Notes: generated by a model not told the origin, from the sequence alone. A stretch of DNA of 56,450 nucleotides from JBAXXL01 sp038206725 (GCA_038206725.1 JBBRAO010000021.1:1-56450), one strand, 5' to 3'. Counted from the first letter of the stretch, positions 42,390 through 51,088 are shown. Numbers and translations: made by a program.

Positions 42390-43622
42390 ATGAATGTTGC
42401 CGAAAGCGTTCAATTAGCATTGATTGCGGTTAAAGAAAACAAACTTCGCGCGGGCTTAACTTTATTGAGTATATCGATAGGTATATTCACTATTATATGT
42501 ATCGGCACGTTAGTCAGTTCATTGAATAATACTGTATCAGGCGAATTATCTTCTATGGGTGAAAATTCGTTTATCATTCAGAAAATGCCTGCTGTACAAA
42601 TGGGCGGAGCTACTTGGCGAAAATATATGAGCCGTAAAGCTATATCCTATTCTCAGGTAAAAGAACTCAAACAAAAAATGCAATACACCGATATTATTTC
42701 AGCTTTTGCTCAAACACGAGGCGCAACGGTGGAGTTTCTTGAAAAGAAAACCGACCCCGATGTAAACCTCTACGGCGCAGACGAAAACTACCTTTTAACT
42801 CAAAAAATCAATATTTTATCCGGCAGAAATTTTTCAAAACCGGATATAGATTATAATCAAAAAGTTTGTGTTATCGGCAAAGACCTAGCTAATGAACTGT
42901 TTAACGGAGCGAATCCGCTTGGCAAGACTGTTAAAGTAAAAAATGCAAAATACGAAATCATCGGTACTACAGAGCCTCGGGGCGCAATATTCGGACAAAG
43001 CTTAGATAATTATATCGTTATTCCTATTACCGACTTTCTAAAATACTTTTCCGACGAGTGGAGCGAATCGCTGACCGTTTCGATTGAAGCGCAAAACAAA
43101 GAGTATCTGCCTTATACGGTTGAAGAAGCAATAGGCGCTATGCGCTCAATTCGAAATTGCAAACCTTGGGAAGACAATAGTTTTGAGGTGATTACCAACG
43201 AAGCCGTTACCGAGCAATTTGCAAGTTTAACGAGCTATATTACTATTTTCGGTTTAATTATAGGTATTATAGCATTAGTTGCCGCAGGTGTTGGAATTAT
43301 GAATATTATGCTCGTATCGGTAAAAGAGCGTACTCGTGAAATAGGTATTCGTAAAGCCGTGGGTGCTAAACCGGTTCAAATAATGTTCCAATTCATTATA
43401 GAGGCGGTTACATTGTGCAATTTAGGCGGACTTGTAGGAATTATTCTGGGTGTGATATTTGCGCTCATTATTGGCTCGTTGGGTAATTTAGGATTTTCTC
43501 TACCCATATCGTGGATTTTATTGAGCATTGGTTTTTGCTTCGCGATGGGCATTATTTTCGGAGCTTACCCCGCGTGGAAAGCAGCTAAATTAGACCCAAT
43601 CGACGCGCTGAGATACGAGTAA
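42390..43622 (+). CDS. MacB-type ABC transporter permease, divergent paralogue
   Basis: 410 residues with the same plan as the permease at 37614-38864: one N-terminal helix (AGLTLLSISIGIFTIICIGT), a periplasmic domain, three C-terminal helices and the loop RTREIGIRKAVGAKPVQIMF. It has no ATPase gene beside it and is divergent from the tolC-led operon across a 137-base gap, so a shared regulatory region is likely. It may pair with the other permease as a heterodimer or use another ATPase. A -7 box match TATTTTTG is at 42321-42328. Confidence 0.9.
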   Translation: MNVAESVQLALIAVKENKLRAGLTLLSISIGIFTIICIGTLVSSLNNTVSGELSSMGENSFIIQKMPAVQMGGATWRKYMSRKAISYSQVKELKQKMQYTDIISAFAQTRGATVEFLEKKTDPDVNLYGADENYLLTQKINILSGRNFSKPDIDYNQKVCVIGKDLANELFNGANPLGKTVKVKNAKYEIIGTTEPRGAIFGQSLDNYIVIPITDFLKYFSDEWSESLTVSIEAQNKEYLPYTVEEAIGAMRSIRNCKPWEDNSFEVITNEAVTEQFASLTSYITIFGLIIGIIALVAAGVGIMNIMLVSVKERTREIGIRKAVGAKPVQIMFQFIIEAVTLCNLGGLVGIILGVIFALIIGSLGNLGFSLPISWILLSIGFCFAMGIIFGAYPAWKAAKLDPIDALRYE

Positions 43623-43665
43623 AGACCAATTTTGAATGTTGAATGTTGAATGTGAAGAATGAAAC

Positions 43666-43791
43666 GGTCATCGAGCGAAGTCGAGATGCACAGCGACATT
43701 TAATGTGAAGAATCCGCCGGTCATCGAGCGAAGTCGAGTTGCACAGCGACATTTAATGTGAAGAATCCGCCGGTCATCGAGCGAAGTCGAG
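43666..43791. repeat. 53-bp tandem repeat, about 2.4 units
   Basis: The core GGTCATCGAGCGAAGTCGAG recurs at 43666, 43719 and 43772, a period of exactly 53 bases; the intervening CACAGCGACATTTAATGTG is also repeated. The core occurs again at 44779 and, reversed, near 36874 and three times from 45188. Confidence 0.9.
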
Positions 43792-43972
43792 ATGCCATCT
43801 TCTAACCATTTTGAATTTTGAATTACGAATGCGAAGAAGACCATCCCCTTAGGGATAAAATGTTTATAGAATAAAAACTGAACAGCGACCACGAAGTGCC
43901 GTAGGAACGAAATATGCGAAAACCTAAAAAACCTTATTTCACATTTCAACCTTAGTAGAAAATCCGGTGCCA
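43766..43972. repeat. Left direct repeat bracketing hicAB (207 bp)
   Basis: Identical to 44773-44978 apart from a single inserted T by manual alignment. It runs from the GGTCATCGAGCG core to TCCGGTGCCA and contains no gene. Confidence 0.9.
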
Positions 43973-43980
43973 ATACTTCT

Positions 43981-44078
43981 CCCGCGGGCTGAAAGCCTGA
44001 AATACGCCAACACAGGGTGTAAGCCCTGTGAGAAAGAAACCCACCACAATTAAGCCCTGAAAGGGCGTAATAATAACC
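43981..44078 (-). repeat. Hairpin-triad repeat, minus orientation
   Basis: On the minus strand three hairpins succeed each other: GCCCTTTCAGGGC, CACAGGGCTTACACCCTGTG and GGCTTTCAGCC. The first stem is the same as in the copy at 15796-15890. No coding potential. Confidence 0.6.
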
Positions 44079-44102
44079 AATTGATGGCTTTACTAAAATA
44101 AA

Positions 44103-44128
44103 TATAGACCTTGCGTGCAAAGTCTATA
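44103..44128. repeat. Diverged palindrome, 26 bp
   Basis: TATAGACCTTGC and GCAAAGTCTATA around GT, with one mismatch. Its centre (TTGCGTGCAA) and the GAC/GTC flanks resemble the palindromes at 31883 and 34595. Confidence 0.5.
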
Positions 44129-44158
44129 TAAAAGCTAGAACCAAAACAATCTTTATCA

Positions 44159-44368
44159 TTAAGCATAAACCAATCTTCCTTTTGGTAAAGGAATTGGTTT
44201 TCCGATAGCTTTAGCGGTGTCTATCCATTCTTGTATAATTATTTCAGTATTTTGCAAAGCTTCGGAATATGTATTCCCATCTGCCATACAACCTGATAAT
44301 TCTGGGACTTCGGTAACAAAAGAATTGTCTTCATCGCTCCAATAAATTATTATTTCGTATTTATTCAT
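44159..44368 (-). CDS. hicB: HicB family antitoxin
   Basis: 69 residues with the HicB partial RNase H-like fold: YEIIIYWSDEDNSFVTEVPE, LSGCMADGNTYSEALQNTE and IIQEWIDTAKAIGKPIPLP. This short form lacks a C-terminal DNA-binding domain. It would neutralise the HicA toxin encoded just upstream, with which it overlaps by 8 bases. The order is toxin then antitoxin. Both genes sit between two near-identical 206-207 bp direct repeats. Confidence 0.92.
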   Translation of the reverse strand: MNKYEIIIYWSDEDNSFVTEVPELSGCMADGNTYSEALQNTEIIIQEWIDTAKAIGKPIPLPKGRLVYA

Positions 44369-44624
44369 TATCTATATTTCCCAATTTATATTTCAAAATA
44401 ATATTCCTAATTTGTCTGACTTGATATGCCTTACTTTTATTGTTTTCGTTAGGTTGAATATTAATGATTTCGCTTATACCGGTTTTGAAAAAAATATGAT
44501 GACTACCTTTGATTCTCTCTTCAAAACCTAAATATAGCAATATATTTATCAAATCTTTGAATTCAATATTCGAATCGCTTGTACCGTTTAATATCTTTAA
44601 AAGTACTTTTACTATTTTAGTCAT
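44361..44624 (-). CDS. hicA: HicA family mRNA-interferase toxin
   Basis: 87 residues from the ATG at 44624; a TTG at 44651 would add 9 residues. Seen: the dsRBD-like HicA core LYLGFEERIKGSHHIFFKTG with the catalytic His in GSHHIF, then IINIQPNENNKSKAYQVRQ and IRNIILKYKL. HicA cleaves mRNA when freed from HicB. About 20 N-terminal residues (KIVKVLLKILNGTSDSNIEF) come before the usual HicA start, a common longer variant. Confidence 0.9.
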   Translation of the reverse strand: MTKIVKVLLKILNGTSDSNIEFKDLINILLYLGFEERIKGSHHIFFKTGISEIINIQPNENNKSKAYQVRQIRNIILKYKLGNIDNE

Positions 44625-44772
44625 ATTAATTTCAGGCGTAATTTTTAACAATTAATAAGAAGAAATAATATCGAAATTATTTTAATGATATATGGATATA
44701 GAAGGCGTCACCATTCCGGGCTTCTGTCTGGATTCCATCTTAGGAAAATTTTGAATTATGACTGCGATTCAT

Positions 44773-44978
44773 TCCGCCGGTCATCGAGCGAAGTCGAGAT
44801 GCCATCTTCTAACCATTTTGAATTTTGAATTACGAATGCGAAGAAGACCATCCCCTTAGGGATAAAATGTTTATAGAAAAAAACTGAACAGCGACCACGA
44901 AGTGCCGTAGGAACGAAATATGCGAAAACCTAAAAAACCTTATTTCACATTTCAACCTTAGTAGAAAATCCGGTGCCA
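44773..44978. repeat. Right direct repeat bracketing hicAB (206 bp)
   Basis: Near-identical partner of 43766-43972, in the same orientation, about 1007 bases away. Its end overlaps the left arm of the nested palindrome at 44954-45065. Confidence 0.9.
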
Positions 44979-45065
44979 CAATTATACAACCTTATTACCT
45001 TATTAACTGAAAAAATAAGGTAATAAGGTTAGTGCGTTCGTACATATCGCTTTTCTACTAAGGTT
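44954..45065. repeat. Nested inverted repeats
   Basis: Outer 15-bp perfect arms: AACCTTAGTAGAAAA (44954-44968) and its complement (45051-45065). Inner 17-bp perfect arms: AACCTTATTACCTTATT (44988-45004) and its complement (45014-45030) around 9 bases. Both outer and inner arms begin AACCTTA. No open frame. The inner part would form a very stable AT-rich hairpin. Confidence 0.85.
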
Positions 45066-45087
45066 TTTGTAACAACATCCGGTTATG

Positions 45088-45202
45088 TTATTCAACCCCT
45101 TCGGGGCTGAATGCATATTTCGCTTTTACCACGGGTTTCACCCGCGGTTATTGAGATTAAGCTACTTCGTAGCTTGAAGATGGCATCTCGACTCCGCTCG
45201 AT
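45088..45202 (+). repeat. Hairpin-triad repeat (115 bp)
   Basis: Gap-free match to 36774-36888 with the hairpins CCCCTTCGGGG, ACGGGTTTCACCCGC and AAGCTACTTCGTAGCTT. It continues into three copies of TCGACTCCGCTCGATGACCG (45188, 45209, 45231). Confidence 0.8.
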
Positions 45203-45299
45203 GACCGTTCGACTCCGCTCGATGACCGGTTCGACTCCGCTCGATGACCGTTCGGGTCGGGGAATGACGACATTCCTTCAATCCAAATTAAGGCAATTG

Positions 45300-46250
45300 T
45301 TAATCTTTAATCATCAATTTAAAGTCTTCTTTGGTTTTTATTTCCAGCCAACCGTTCAATTCTGCGTCCCGTTTTAAAATTGCGGTTGCTGGTTCGTCCG
45401 AATAATCGCGGTTTGCGTCATTGTGATTTAAAAACATCACCAAAGCTCCCAACGGATTGGTTTGAGTGTATTTCATTATATGATAATCGCTGGAATCGCC
45501 GGCTATAAGAAGGAGCGGGGTAGTCAGCAGTTTTTGTCTGATGAATGGAACGCCGTCCTGGCTTTTTACAAAGTAGGGCGAGGATTTCATAGTCATTTTC
45601 AGAGTATTCGAAGCGGTATCGTAACGGAAAAATGGTTCCCTGCCCAATACATTTATAGCCGGAACGCCGAACATTTTATCTGAAAAGCGCGCCACAAAAT
45701 CGCGGTCGAAGTTCCCGTATAAATAAACGTTGAATTTGTTGACGTTCAGATAATGAATTATTTCTTCGATGGCTTTGTAATACTTTACGCGTGAACTTTT
45801 CTTGCTTGGATAAAGAAATTTGTCAACCTGAAGCGAGAAACTATCGGGCGTCATATCGTTATAAACGCCAGAATAAAGATGATAATACTTGTTTTTATCG
45901 AATGATTTGCAAAATACCGGATCGCGCTGAGCAATTTCTTTATATGGGCTTTGCGGTGCTAATTCAGTGTCTTTTTGACTGAGCTTGTCAATTGAATAGA
46001 ATATAAACTCATCCATCAGCTCATCGGGTTTGGTGGGCAACAAAACCCCATTTAATTTGATCAGGGCGATTCTCTCCTCCTCAGGAATAAAGAGTTTGCC
46101 ATTTTGTGAAGCCCTTTCGACAAAGGATATAATTTCGCTTTTGGCTTCGTGGTTATTCATTGATGGAATATAATCAATTTGAACCATATTTTTTTGGCTT
46201 GTACACGAAACAAGAACTAAAACAATAAGAAATAATATTTTTTTCATCAT
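45300..46250 (-). CDS. HAD-superfamily-like lipoprotein lacking catalytic aspartates
   Basis: 316 residues with a lipobox (LFLIVLVLVSC, Cys16). From residue 60 it follows the fold of secreted HAD phosphatases (AVFDNDGTLW group): ALIKLNGVLLP aligns with motif I, LAPQSPYKEIAQRDP with the following cap, VYNDMTPDSF, IIHYLNVNKFNVYLYGNF with motif II, FIRQKLL with motif III and LLIAGDSSDYHIM with motif IV. The two nucleophile/acid aspartates of motif I are Lys65 and Asn67, and the motif II Ser/Thr is not evident; only the motif IV Asp pair remains. Likely a non-catalytic binding protein. It is divergent from smc. Confidence 0.78.
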   Translation of the reverse strand: MMKKILFLIVLVLVSCTSQKNMVQIDYIPSMNNHEAKSEIISFVERASQNGKLFIPEEERIALIKLNGVLLPTKPDELMDEFIFYSIDKLSQKDTELAPQSPYKEIAQRDPVFCKSFDKNKYYHLYSGVYNDMTPDSFSLQVDKFLYPSKKSSRVKYYKAIEEIIHYLNVNKFNVYLYGNFDRDFVARFSDKMFGVPAINVLGREPFFRYDTASNTLKMTMKSSPYFVKSQDGVPFIRQKLLTTPLLLIAGDSSDYHIMKYTQTNPLGALVMFLNHNDANRDYSDEPATAILKRDAELNGWLEIKTKEDFKLMIKD

Positions 46251-46378
46251 AAGTATCCGATTAATAATTTCAAATTTACGAAATTTTCTTATAATATGTA
46301 TGATAATTTGTTAATAACTTCTAAATGAGAAATGGTATTTTTGTATTTTACAAAGACTGCAAATAATAAAATAGATAT

Positions 46379-49300
46379 ATGTATTTATCAAGTATAGAGC
46401 TCATAGGTTTTAAATCATTCGCACAGAAAACCAAACTTACCTTCACCGACGGTTTATCAGCGGTTGTGGGTCCAAACGGTTGTGGCAAATCGAATATCGT
46501 CGATGCCGTGCGTTGGGTTTTGGGCGAAAAGAAAGCGTCTGTACTCCGCTCCGAAGTAATGGAAAATGTGATATTTAATGGTTCGCGGAAGCGCAAACCC
46601 CTTGGTATGGCTGAAGTTACTTTGACTATCGAAAACAACAAGAAGATTTTACCTTTAGAATACGACCAAGTTACGATCACACGCCGACTTTTCCGAAGCG
46701 GTGAAAGTGAATACTTGCTCAATAAAGTCAAATGTCGCCTACGCGATATCCACGAACTTTTTATGGATACGGGTATGGGGTCGGACAGCTATTCGGTTAT
46801 TGAGCTAAAAATGGTCGAAGCGCTGCTTAGCGGTAGAGTTGATGACCGCAGAAGGATTTTTGAAGAAGCCGCCGGTATAAAGAAATTCAAACAACGCCGC
46901 AAAGAAACCCTATCGCGTTTGGAAGCTGTTAACCGCGATATGGAACGCTATGTGGATATAATCGAAGAAGTTCGGAAAAATGTATTTTCTTTATCGCGCC
47001 AAGCTTACAAAACGCGTCGATATAATACTTTGCGTCAAGAGCTTGAAGAAATAGAATTAAAACTTTTTGCGCACGAATTTAAAAAACTCAGCACCGATAA
47101 AGATATTTTGCAAGTTTCTTTAGACACGCTTAATACTGAAAAGGAACAAACCGAGAAAAAACATTCCGAATATATCGCAACGATTAATTCGTTTAAAAAA
47201 GAACTCGCCGAAGTAGAAGAAAAAAACGAAATCGCCATCGCTGAAGAAAAAGCGCTCAACACCTTGATAAAGGAAAAGGAGCGTTCGTTGGCTGTTACTC
47301 AGGAACGGATTATCAGCTCCGAACTCGAAGCGGCGCGTTTGGAAAAAGAACTCGATGATGCTAAGATAAAGAAGCAAACGATTCTCAATGAATTGAAATT
47401 TGTTGAAGATAGACTGGCGGATTTAGAAGCTAACAAAAAATCAGCGGAAGCCGACCTAACGGAATTGAAAATAGAGGGTTCGGAACTTAACGATAAAACC
47501 AACGAATTCCGCAAGCAGGTTTCCACCTGTAACGAGCAGATGTTTTCGCTAAAGCATAACATCACTTCGCATAACGATTCGCTAAACCGTCTGGAAAGCC
47601 GTAAAAAAACGCTTACCGACAGTATGAGCAAATTGGATAGCCAAACCCAAGACCTAAACCGTCAGCTAAGTCAGTTAGAAGAAAAACGTTTGGAATTGGA
47701 AAACGCGCAGAAAGACTTTGAATCGGAAGTTAGCAATGCTAAGATACAATTGGAAAGAGCACAGGAAGAAAAAAAGGTTTTAGAACAAAATATTGACACA
47801 TATCGCGAACGCTTGGACAATTCTAAATCCGAGCTATCATCACGAAAAGCCTCCTTGGTTTTCCTTGAGGGATTGGAAAGCGGGTCGGAAAGTGTGAAAT
47901 TCCTGAGTAAATCTAAATGGCTCGAGGGCAAAGACAAAACCCTTTTCGGCGAAATCACCGATACGAACGACAAGTTCCGTGTTGCCCTTCACGCCGCTTT
48001 AGGCGATGCGGGTCAAAGCTTTATAGTGGATGACGATCTGAATGCGTTTGAAGCCATTGAAATGCTAAAATCCAACAAAAAAGGCAAAGTCGGCTTTATA
48101 AACACCGCCAAATCAACTGTCGCTCACAAAGTCAGCAATTCTATAAAAGGTGAGGGTATATTTGGCGCGGTAAGTTCATTAGTCGAAGCAAGCGACAGTA
48201 TCAAAAATGTTTTGGAATTGCTTTTATCGAACACATACATTGTCAATGACCGTACCGGTGCGGCGAAAGCACTTGGTCTTGGCGCTGATAGAGCTGTTAC
48301 ACTTGATGGTGAGATTTTCCACAAGAGTGGCTATATCCAAGGTGGCTCGTCTTCCAAAAGCGAAGGTATTACTATCGGTCGTAAAGAGCGCATCAAAAAG
48401 TTAAATGCCGAAATCAAAAATTGGGAAGAAAAAGTAGCTGATTTGGATAAAAAAATCATTCAGGCGCGCGAAAGTGTTGTTCTTTTAGACATACCCGATT
48501 TTGAAAATAAACATCGTCAAGCAGAACGCGAGCTAACGCAAAACAAAAATGATCAAGCGCGCTTGGAAATTCAGTTCGAATCGGCTTATCGCAATCAGCA
48601 ATTAACCGACGAAAACAAAGAATCCTATATCAAAGAAATCTCCAATATTGACACTGAGGTTAAAAATCATAGTGACGAAATTGAACGTCTGCAACCAATG
48701 CAACTTCAAGCAGAAAAAGACTATGCGGAGTATCATCAAAACTTGATGGAATACGAAAGCAAACTCAACCGATTCAATGAAAACTTGAAAATTGCCGAAA
48801 TAAAAAACGTTCAGGTGCAATCCGATATTTCGCAAGCTTTGGATAATATAAACCGTTTAAAAACTGACAATATCCGATTGGACGAAGAGTCAACCCGCAA
48901 ACAAAAGGAAATTACCGAAAGTTTGAGCTCAAAAGGACTCTTGGCTAATGAGCTTATTGAACTGCAAAAGGTGTTGGACGATTCATTGATAAAAGAAAAT
49001 GAAGCCGCCGGCAAAGTGACGCTCACCAACGAAGAACGTAAAATTATTTCCGAGCAAATCGAAGTCAACACTACCGAAATAGAGAGCCTGCAGAAAGAAT
49101 TGTTCAAAAAAAGCGAGCAAATTCATAAGATTGATTTAGCTTTTAATGAAGTAATTATCAACCTGAATTTTATAATCGCCCGTTCGCAAGAAAACTACAG
49201 CGTTGAGTTGGCAACTTATGAATATAATGAAGAACCTGACTTTTCGATATCAGAATCCAAAACATCCATTGAAGATTTGAAAGATAAACTTTCTAAATTG

Positions 49301-49900
49301 GGTAGCATCAATTTCCAAGCTTTGGAAGAATACGACGTTCAAAAAGAACGTTTGGATTTCTCGGAACGCCAAATGCAGGATTTGATAGAATCGAAGCAAA
49401 TCCTAACCGAGACAATAGAAGAAATTAATATCCAAGCCGAAAAGAATTTTGGCGAAACTTTCGACGCGATTCGCATCAATTTCAAAATGCTGTTTAAAAA
49501 ACTATTCGGTGACGAAGGCGAAGCAGATATAACATTGGCTGATGACAATATGCTCGAAGCCGATATACAGGTCAGCGCGAAACCACCCGGCAAAAAACCG
49601 CACAGTATCGAAATGCTCTCCGGTGGTGAAAAAACACTTACAGCAATAGCTCTGCTGTTTGCCATTTATCTCGTGAAGCCAAGCCCATTCTGTATTTTGG
49701 ACGAGGTTGACGCACCGTTGGATGATAAAAACATAATGCTGTTTTTGAATATGATTAAGGATTTTGGCGATAACACCCAATTCTTACTTGTAACTCATAA
49801 TAAAAAATCAATGGCGGAATCGGAAAACTTATACGGTATCACAATGCAGGAAGACGGCGTTTCGAAAGTGGTATCGGTAAACATAGAGGCAATAAAGTAA
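46379..49900 (+). CDS. smc: Chromosome segregation ATPase SMC
   Basis: 1173 residues, normal for bacterial SMC. Seen: Walker A VVGPNGCGKSNIVDAVRWVL (29-48), coiled coils about 170-510 and 690-990, a hinge about 520-680 (LHAALGDAGQSFIVDD, VTLDGEIFHKSGYIQGG), signature LSGGEKTLTAIALL near 1079 and Walker B CILDEVDAPLDD near 1105. It organises and helps separate replicated chromosomes with ScpAB, whose genes are not in this window. A -7 box match TATTTTTG is at 46336-46343. The stop codon overlaps the mltG start (TAATG). Confidence 0.97.
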   Translation: MYLSSIELIGFKSFAQKTKLTFTDGLSAVVGPNGCGKSNIVDAVRWVLGEKKASVLRSEVMENVIFNGSRKRKPLGMAEVTLTIENNKKILPLEYDQVTITRRLFRSGESEYLLNKVKCRLRDIHELFMDTGMGSDSYSVIELKMVEALLSGRVDDRRRIFEEAAGIKKFKQRRKETLSRLEAVNRDMERYVDIIEEVRKNVFSLSRQAYKTRRYNTLRQELEEIELKLFAHEFKKLSTDKDILQVSLDTLNTEKEQTEKKHSEYIATINSFKKELAEVEEKNEIAIAEEKALNTLIKEKERSLAVTQERIISSELEAARLEKELDDAKIKKQTILNELKFVEDRLADLEANKKSAEADLTELKIEGSELNDKTNEFRKQVSTCNEQMFSLKHNITSHNDSLNRLESRKKTLTDSMSKLDSQTQDLNRQLSQLEEKRLELENAQKDFESEVSNAKIQLERAQEEKKVLEQNIDTYRERLDNSKSELSSRKASLVFLEGLESGSESVKFLSKSKWLEGKDKTLFGEITDTNDKFRVALHAALGDAGQSFIVDDDLNAFEAIEMLKSNKKGKVGFINTAKSTVAHKVSNSIKGEGIFGAVSSLVEASDSIKNVLELLLSNTYIVNDRTGAAKALGLGADRAVTLDGEIFHKSGYIQGGSSSKSEGITIGRKERIKKLNAEIKNWEEKVADLDKKIIQARESVVLLDIPDFENKHRQAERELTQNKNDQARLEIQFESAYRNQQLTDENKESYIKEISNIDTEVKNHSDEIERLQPMQLQAEKDYAEYHQNLMEYESKLNRFNENLKIAEIKNVQVQSDISQALDNINRLKTDNIRLDEESTRKQKEITESLSSKGLLANELIELQKVLDDSLIKENEAAGKVTLTNEERKIISEQIEVNTTEIESLQKELFKKSEQIHKIDLAFNEVIINLNFIIARSQENYSVELATYEYNEEPDFSISESKTSIEDLKDKLSKLGSINFQALEEYDVQKERLDFSERQMQDLIESKQILTETIEEINIQAEKNFGETFDAIRINFKMLFKKLFGDEGEADITLADDNMLEADIQVSAKPPGKKPHSIEMLSGGEKTLTAIALLFAIYLVKPSPFCILDEVDAPLDDKNIMLFLNMIKDFGDNTQFLLVTHNKKSMAESENLYGITMQEDGVSKVVSVNIEAIK

Positions 49901-50985
49901 TGAAAAAAATAAATTCGGTTAAGCGAAAAAGACCAAATCGAACTATCAGAGCAAAAAAAACAAATACATCTTTGACCACACCGCTGAAAATAGTTTTAGG
50001 GGTAATCTTCGCGGTAATTATCAGCTTTTTAGTGTTTAATTCTATATATAAAACCGCGTTGAACAAAAGAACACCTACCGCTGAAGTAATCATAAACATC
50101 CACAAGGGCGAAAGCATTGACCAAATAGTTGATGAATTCAACTCGAAAGGTATGATGGAGCCGGGTTGGATTTACAAATTTCATTTCAAATATTCCGCCC
50201 GTTTCGAAAATAAATTTATCGCCGCAGGATGTTTCAATATACCATCTAATATATCACATTATGAATTGATTGAGCGAATGTTGACGGGTGAATTTTCGGC
50301 GCACCGCAAGATTACTTTTCCCGAAGGTCTCACTTACAAAGAAATAGCCTATATAGCGGTGAAAAATGCAGGTATAAACAGAGCGGAGTTTCTGGAACTT
50401 TGCACCTCGGATTCGGTTTTAAAAGCGCATAATATTAATCAAAAAAATGTCGAAGGTTTCTTGTTACCCGAAACTTACTTCTTCAAATTCGATGCAACGG
50501 CTAAGGATATTTTCAACCGCCTGTTGTTCGCCGCTGAGGATTTCTGGACTCCTGCGTTGTCAGCCAAAGCGAAAGCAATGAATATGAGCAAAAAGCAGGT
50601 CTTGACATTAGCATCGATCATCGAAGCGGAAACACCATCGGCAAAGGAGTATCGCAAAGTCAGCGGAGTTTATCACAACCGTTTGCGGATAGGAATGCCG
50701 CTTCAAGCAGATCCTACGGTGCAATATGGTTTGGGTATGAAGAAGAAACTTCTCCGCGCAGATCTGAAAACGCCGACTTTATATAATACTTATTTACAGC
50801 GTGGTTTGCCGCCAACCCCAATCAACAATCCGGGCAAAGGCGCTATATTAGCCGCCGTTGAGCCCGAACAGCACAACTTCCTTTACTTTGTAGCAGTCGG
50901 TGGTAACCGTTTAGAGCACAACTTTGCCGCGACATTCGCCGAACACAAAAAGAATATAGCAAAGTATAGGAAGAATAAGAAGTAG
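49900..50985 (+). CDS. mltG: Endolytic murein transglycosylase MltG
   Basis: 361 residues with a basic cytoplasmic N-terminus, one membrane helix (about 29-48) and a YceG domain. Seen: a LysM-like part (INIHKGESIDQIVDEFNSKG), FPEGLTYKEIAYIAV, NVEGFLLPETYFF, the catalytic Glu in ASIIEAETPSAKEY near 240, and RIGMPLQADPTVQYGLG to RGLPPTPINNPGKGAILAA. It cuts nascent glycan strands and is thought to end their growth. It shares one base with smc, so the two are translationally coupled; their functions are otherwise unrelated. Confidence 0.95.
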   Translation: MKKINSVKRKRPNRTIRAKKTNTSLTTPLKIVLGVIFAVIISFLVFNSIYKTALNKRTPTAEVIINIHKGESIDQIVDEFNSKGMMEPGWIYKFHFKYSARFENKFIAAGCFNIPSNISHYELIERMLTGEFSAHRKITFPEGLTYKEIAYIAVKNAGINRAEFLELCTSDSVLKAHNINQKNVEGFLLPETYFFKFDATAKDIFNRLLFAAEDFWTPALSAKAKAMNMSKKQVLTLASIIEAETPSAKEYRKVSGVYHNRLRIGMPLQADPTVQYGLGMKKKLLRADLKTPTLYNTYLQRGLPPTPINNPGKGAILAAVEPEQHNFLYFVAVGGNRLEHNFAATFAEHKKNIAKYRKNKK

Positions 50986-51063
50986 GTCTGAAATGAACAT
51001 AACTAAAATCACATACTGGCAAGAATTGAATCCGTTCGTGCGCTCGCGGTTTCTCGTCTTCGC

Positions 51064-51088
51064 ATTTTCAATTTTCAATTTTCAATTT
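51064..51088. repeat. Short AT-rich tandem repeat
   Basis: Three 9-base units of ATTTTCAAT upstream of the beta-helix protein gene. Similar TTGAATGTTGAATG and AATTTTGAATTTTGAAT runs occur at 43631 and 43807. It is simple sequence with no assigned role. Confidence 0.6.

Noticed and set aside
43666..43791. Possible CRISPR array
   Set aside because: The 53-bp units are repeated whole, including the would-be spacers, there are fewer than three units, and no cas genes are present.
43668..44120. Minus-strand frame of 150 codons in the repeat island
   Set aside because: It consists entirely of tandem and hairpin repeats; open only because the repeats lack stops in that frame.
45111..45377. Plus-strand frame of 88 codons
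   Set aside because: Built from the hairpin-triad repeat and the TCGACTCCGCTCGATGACC units, ending antisense in the HAD-like gene.
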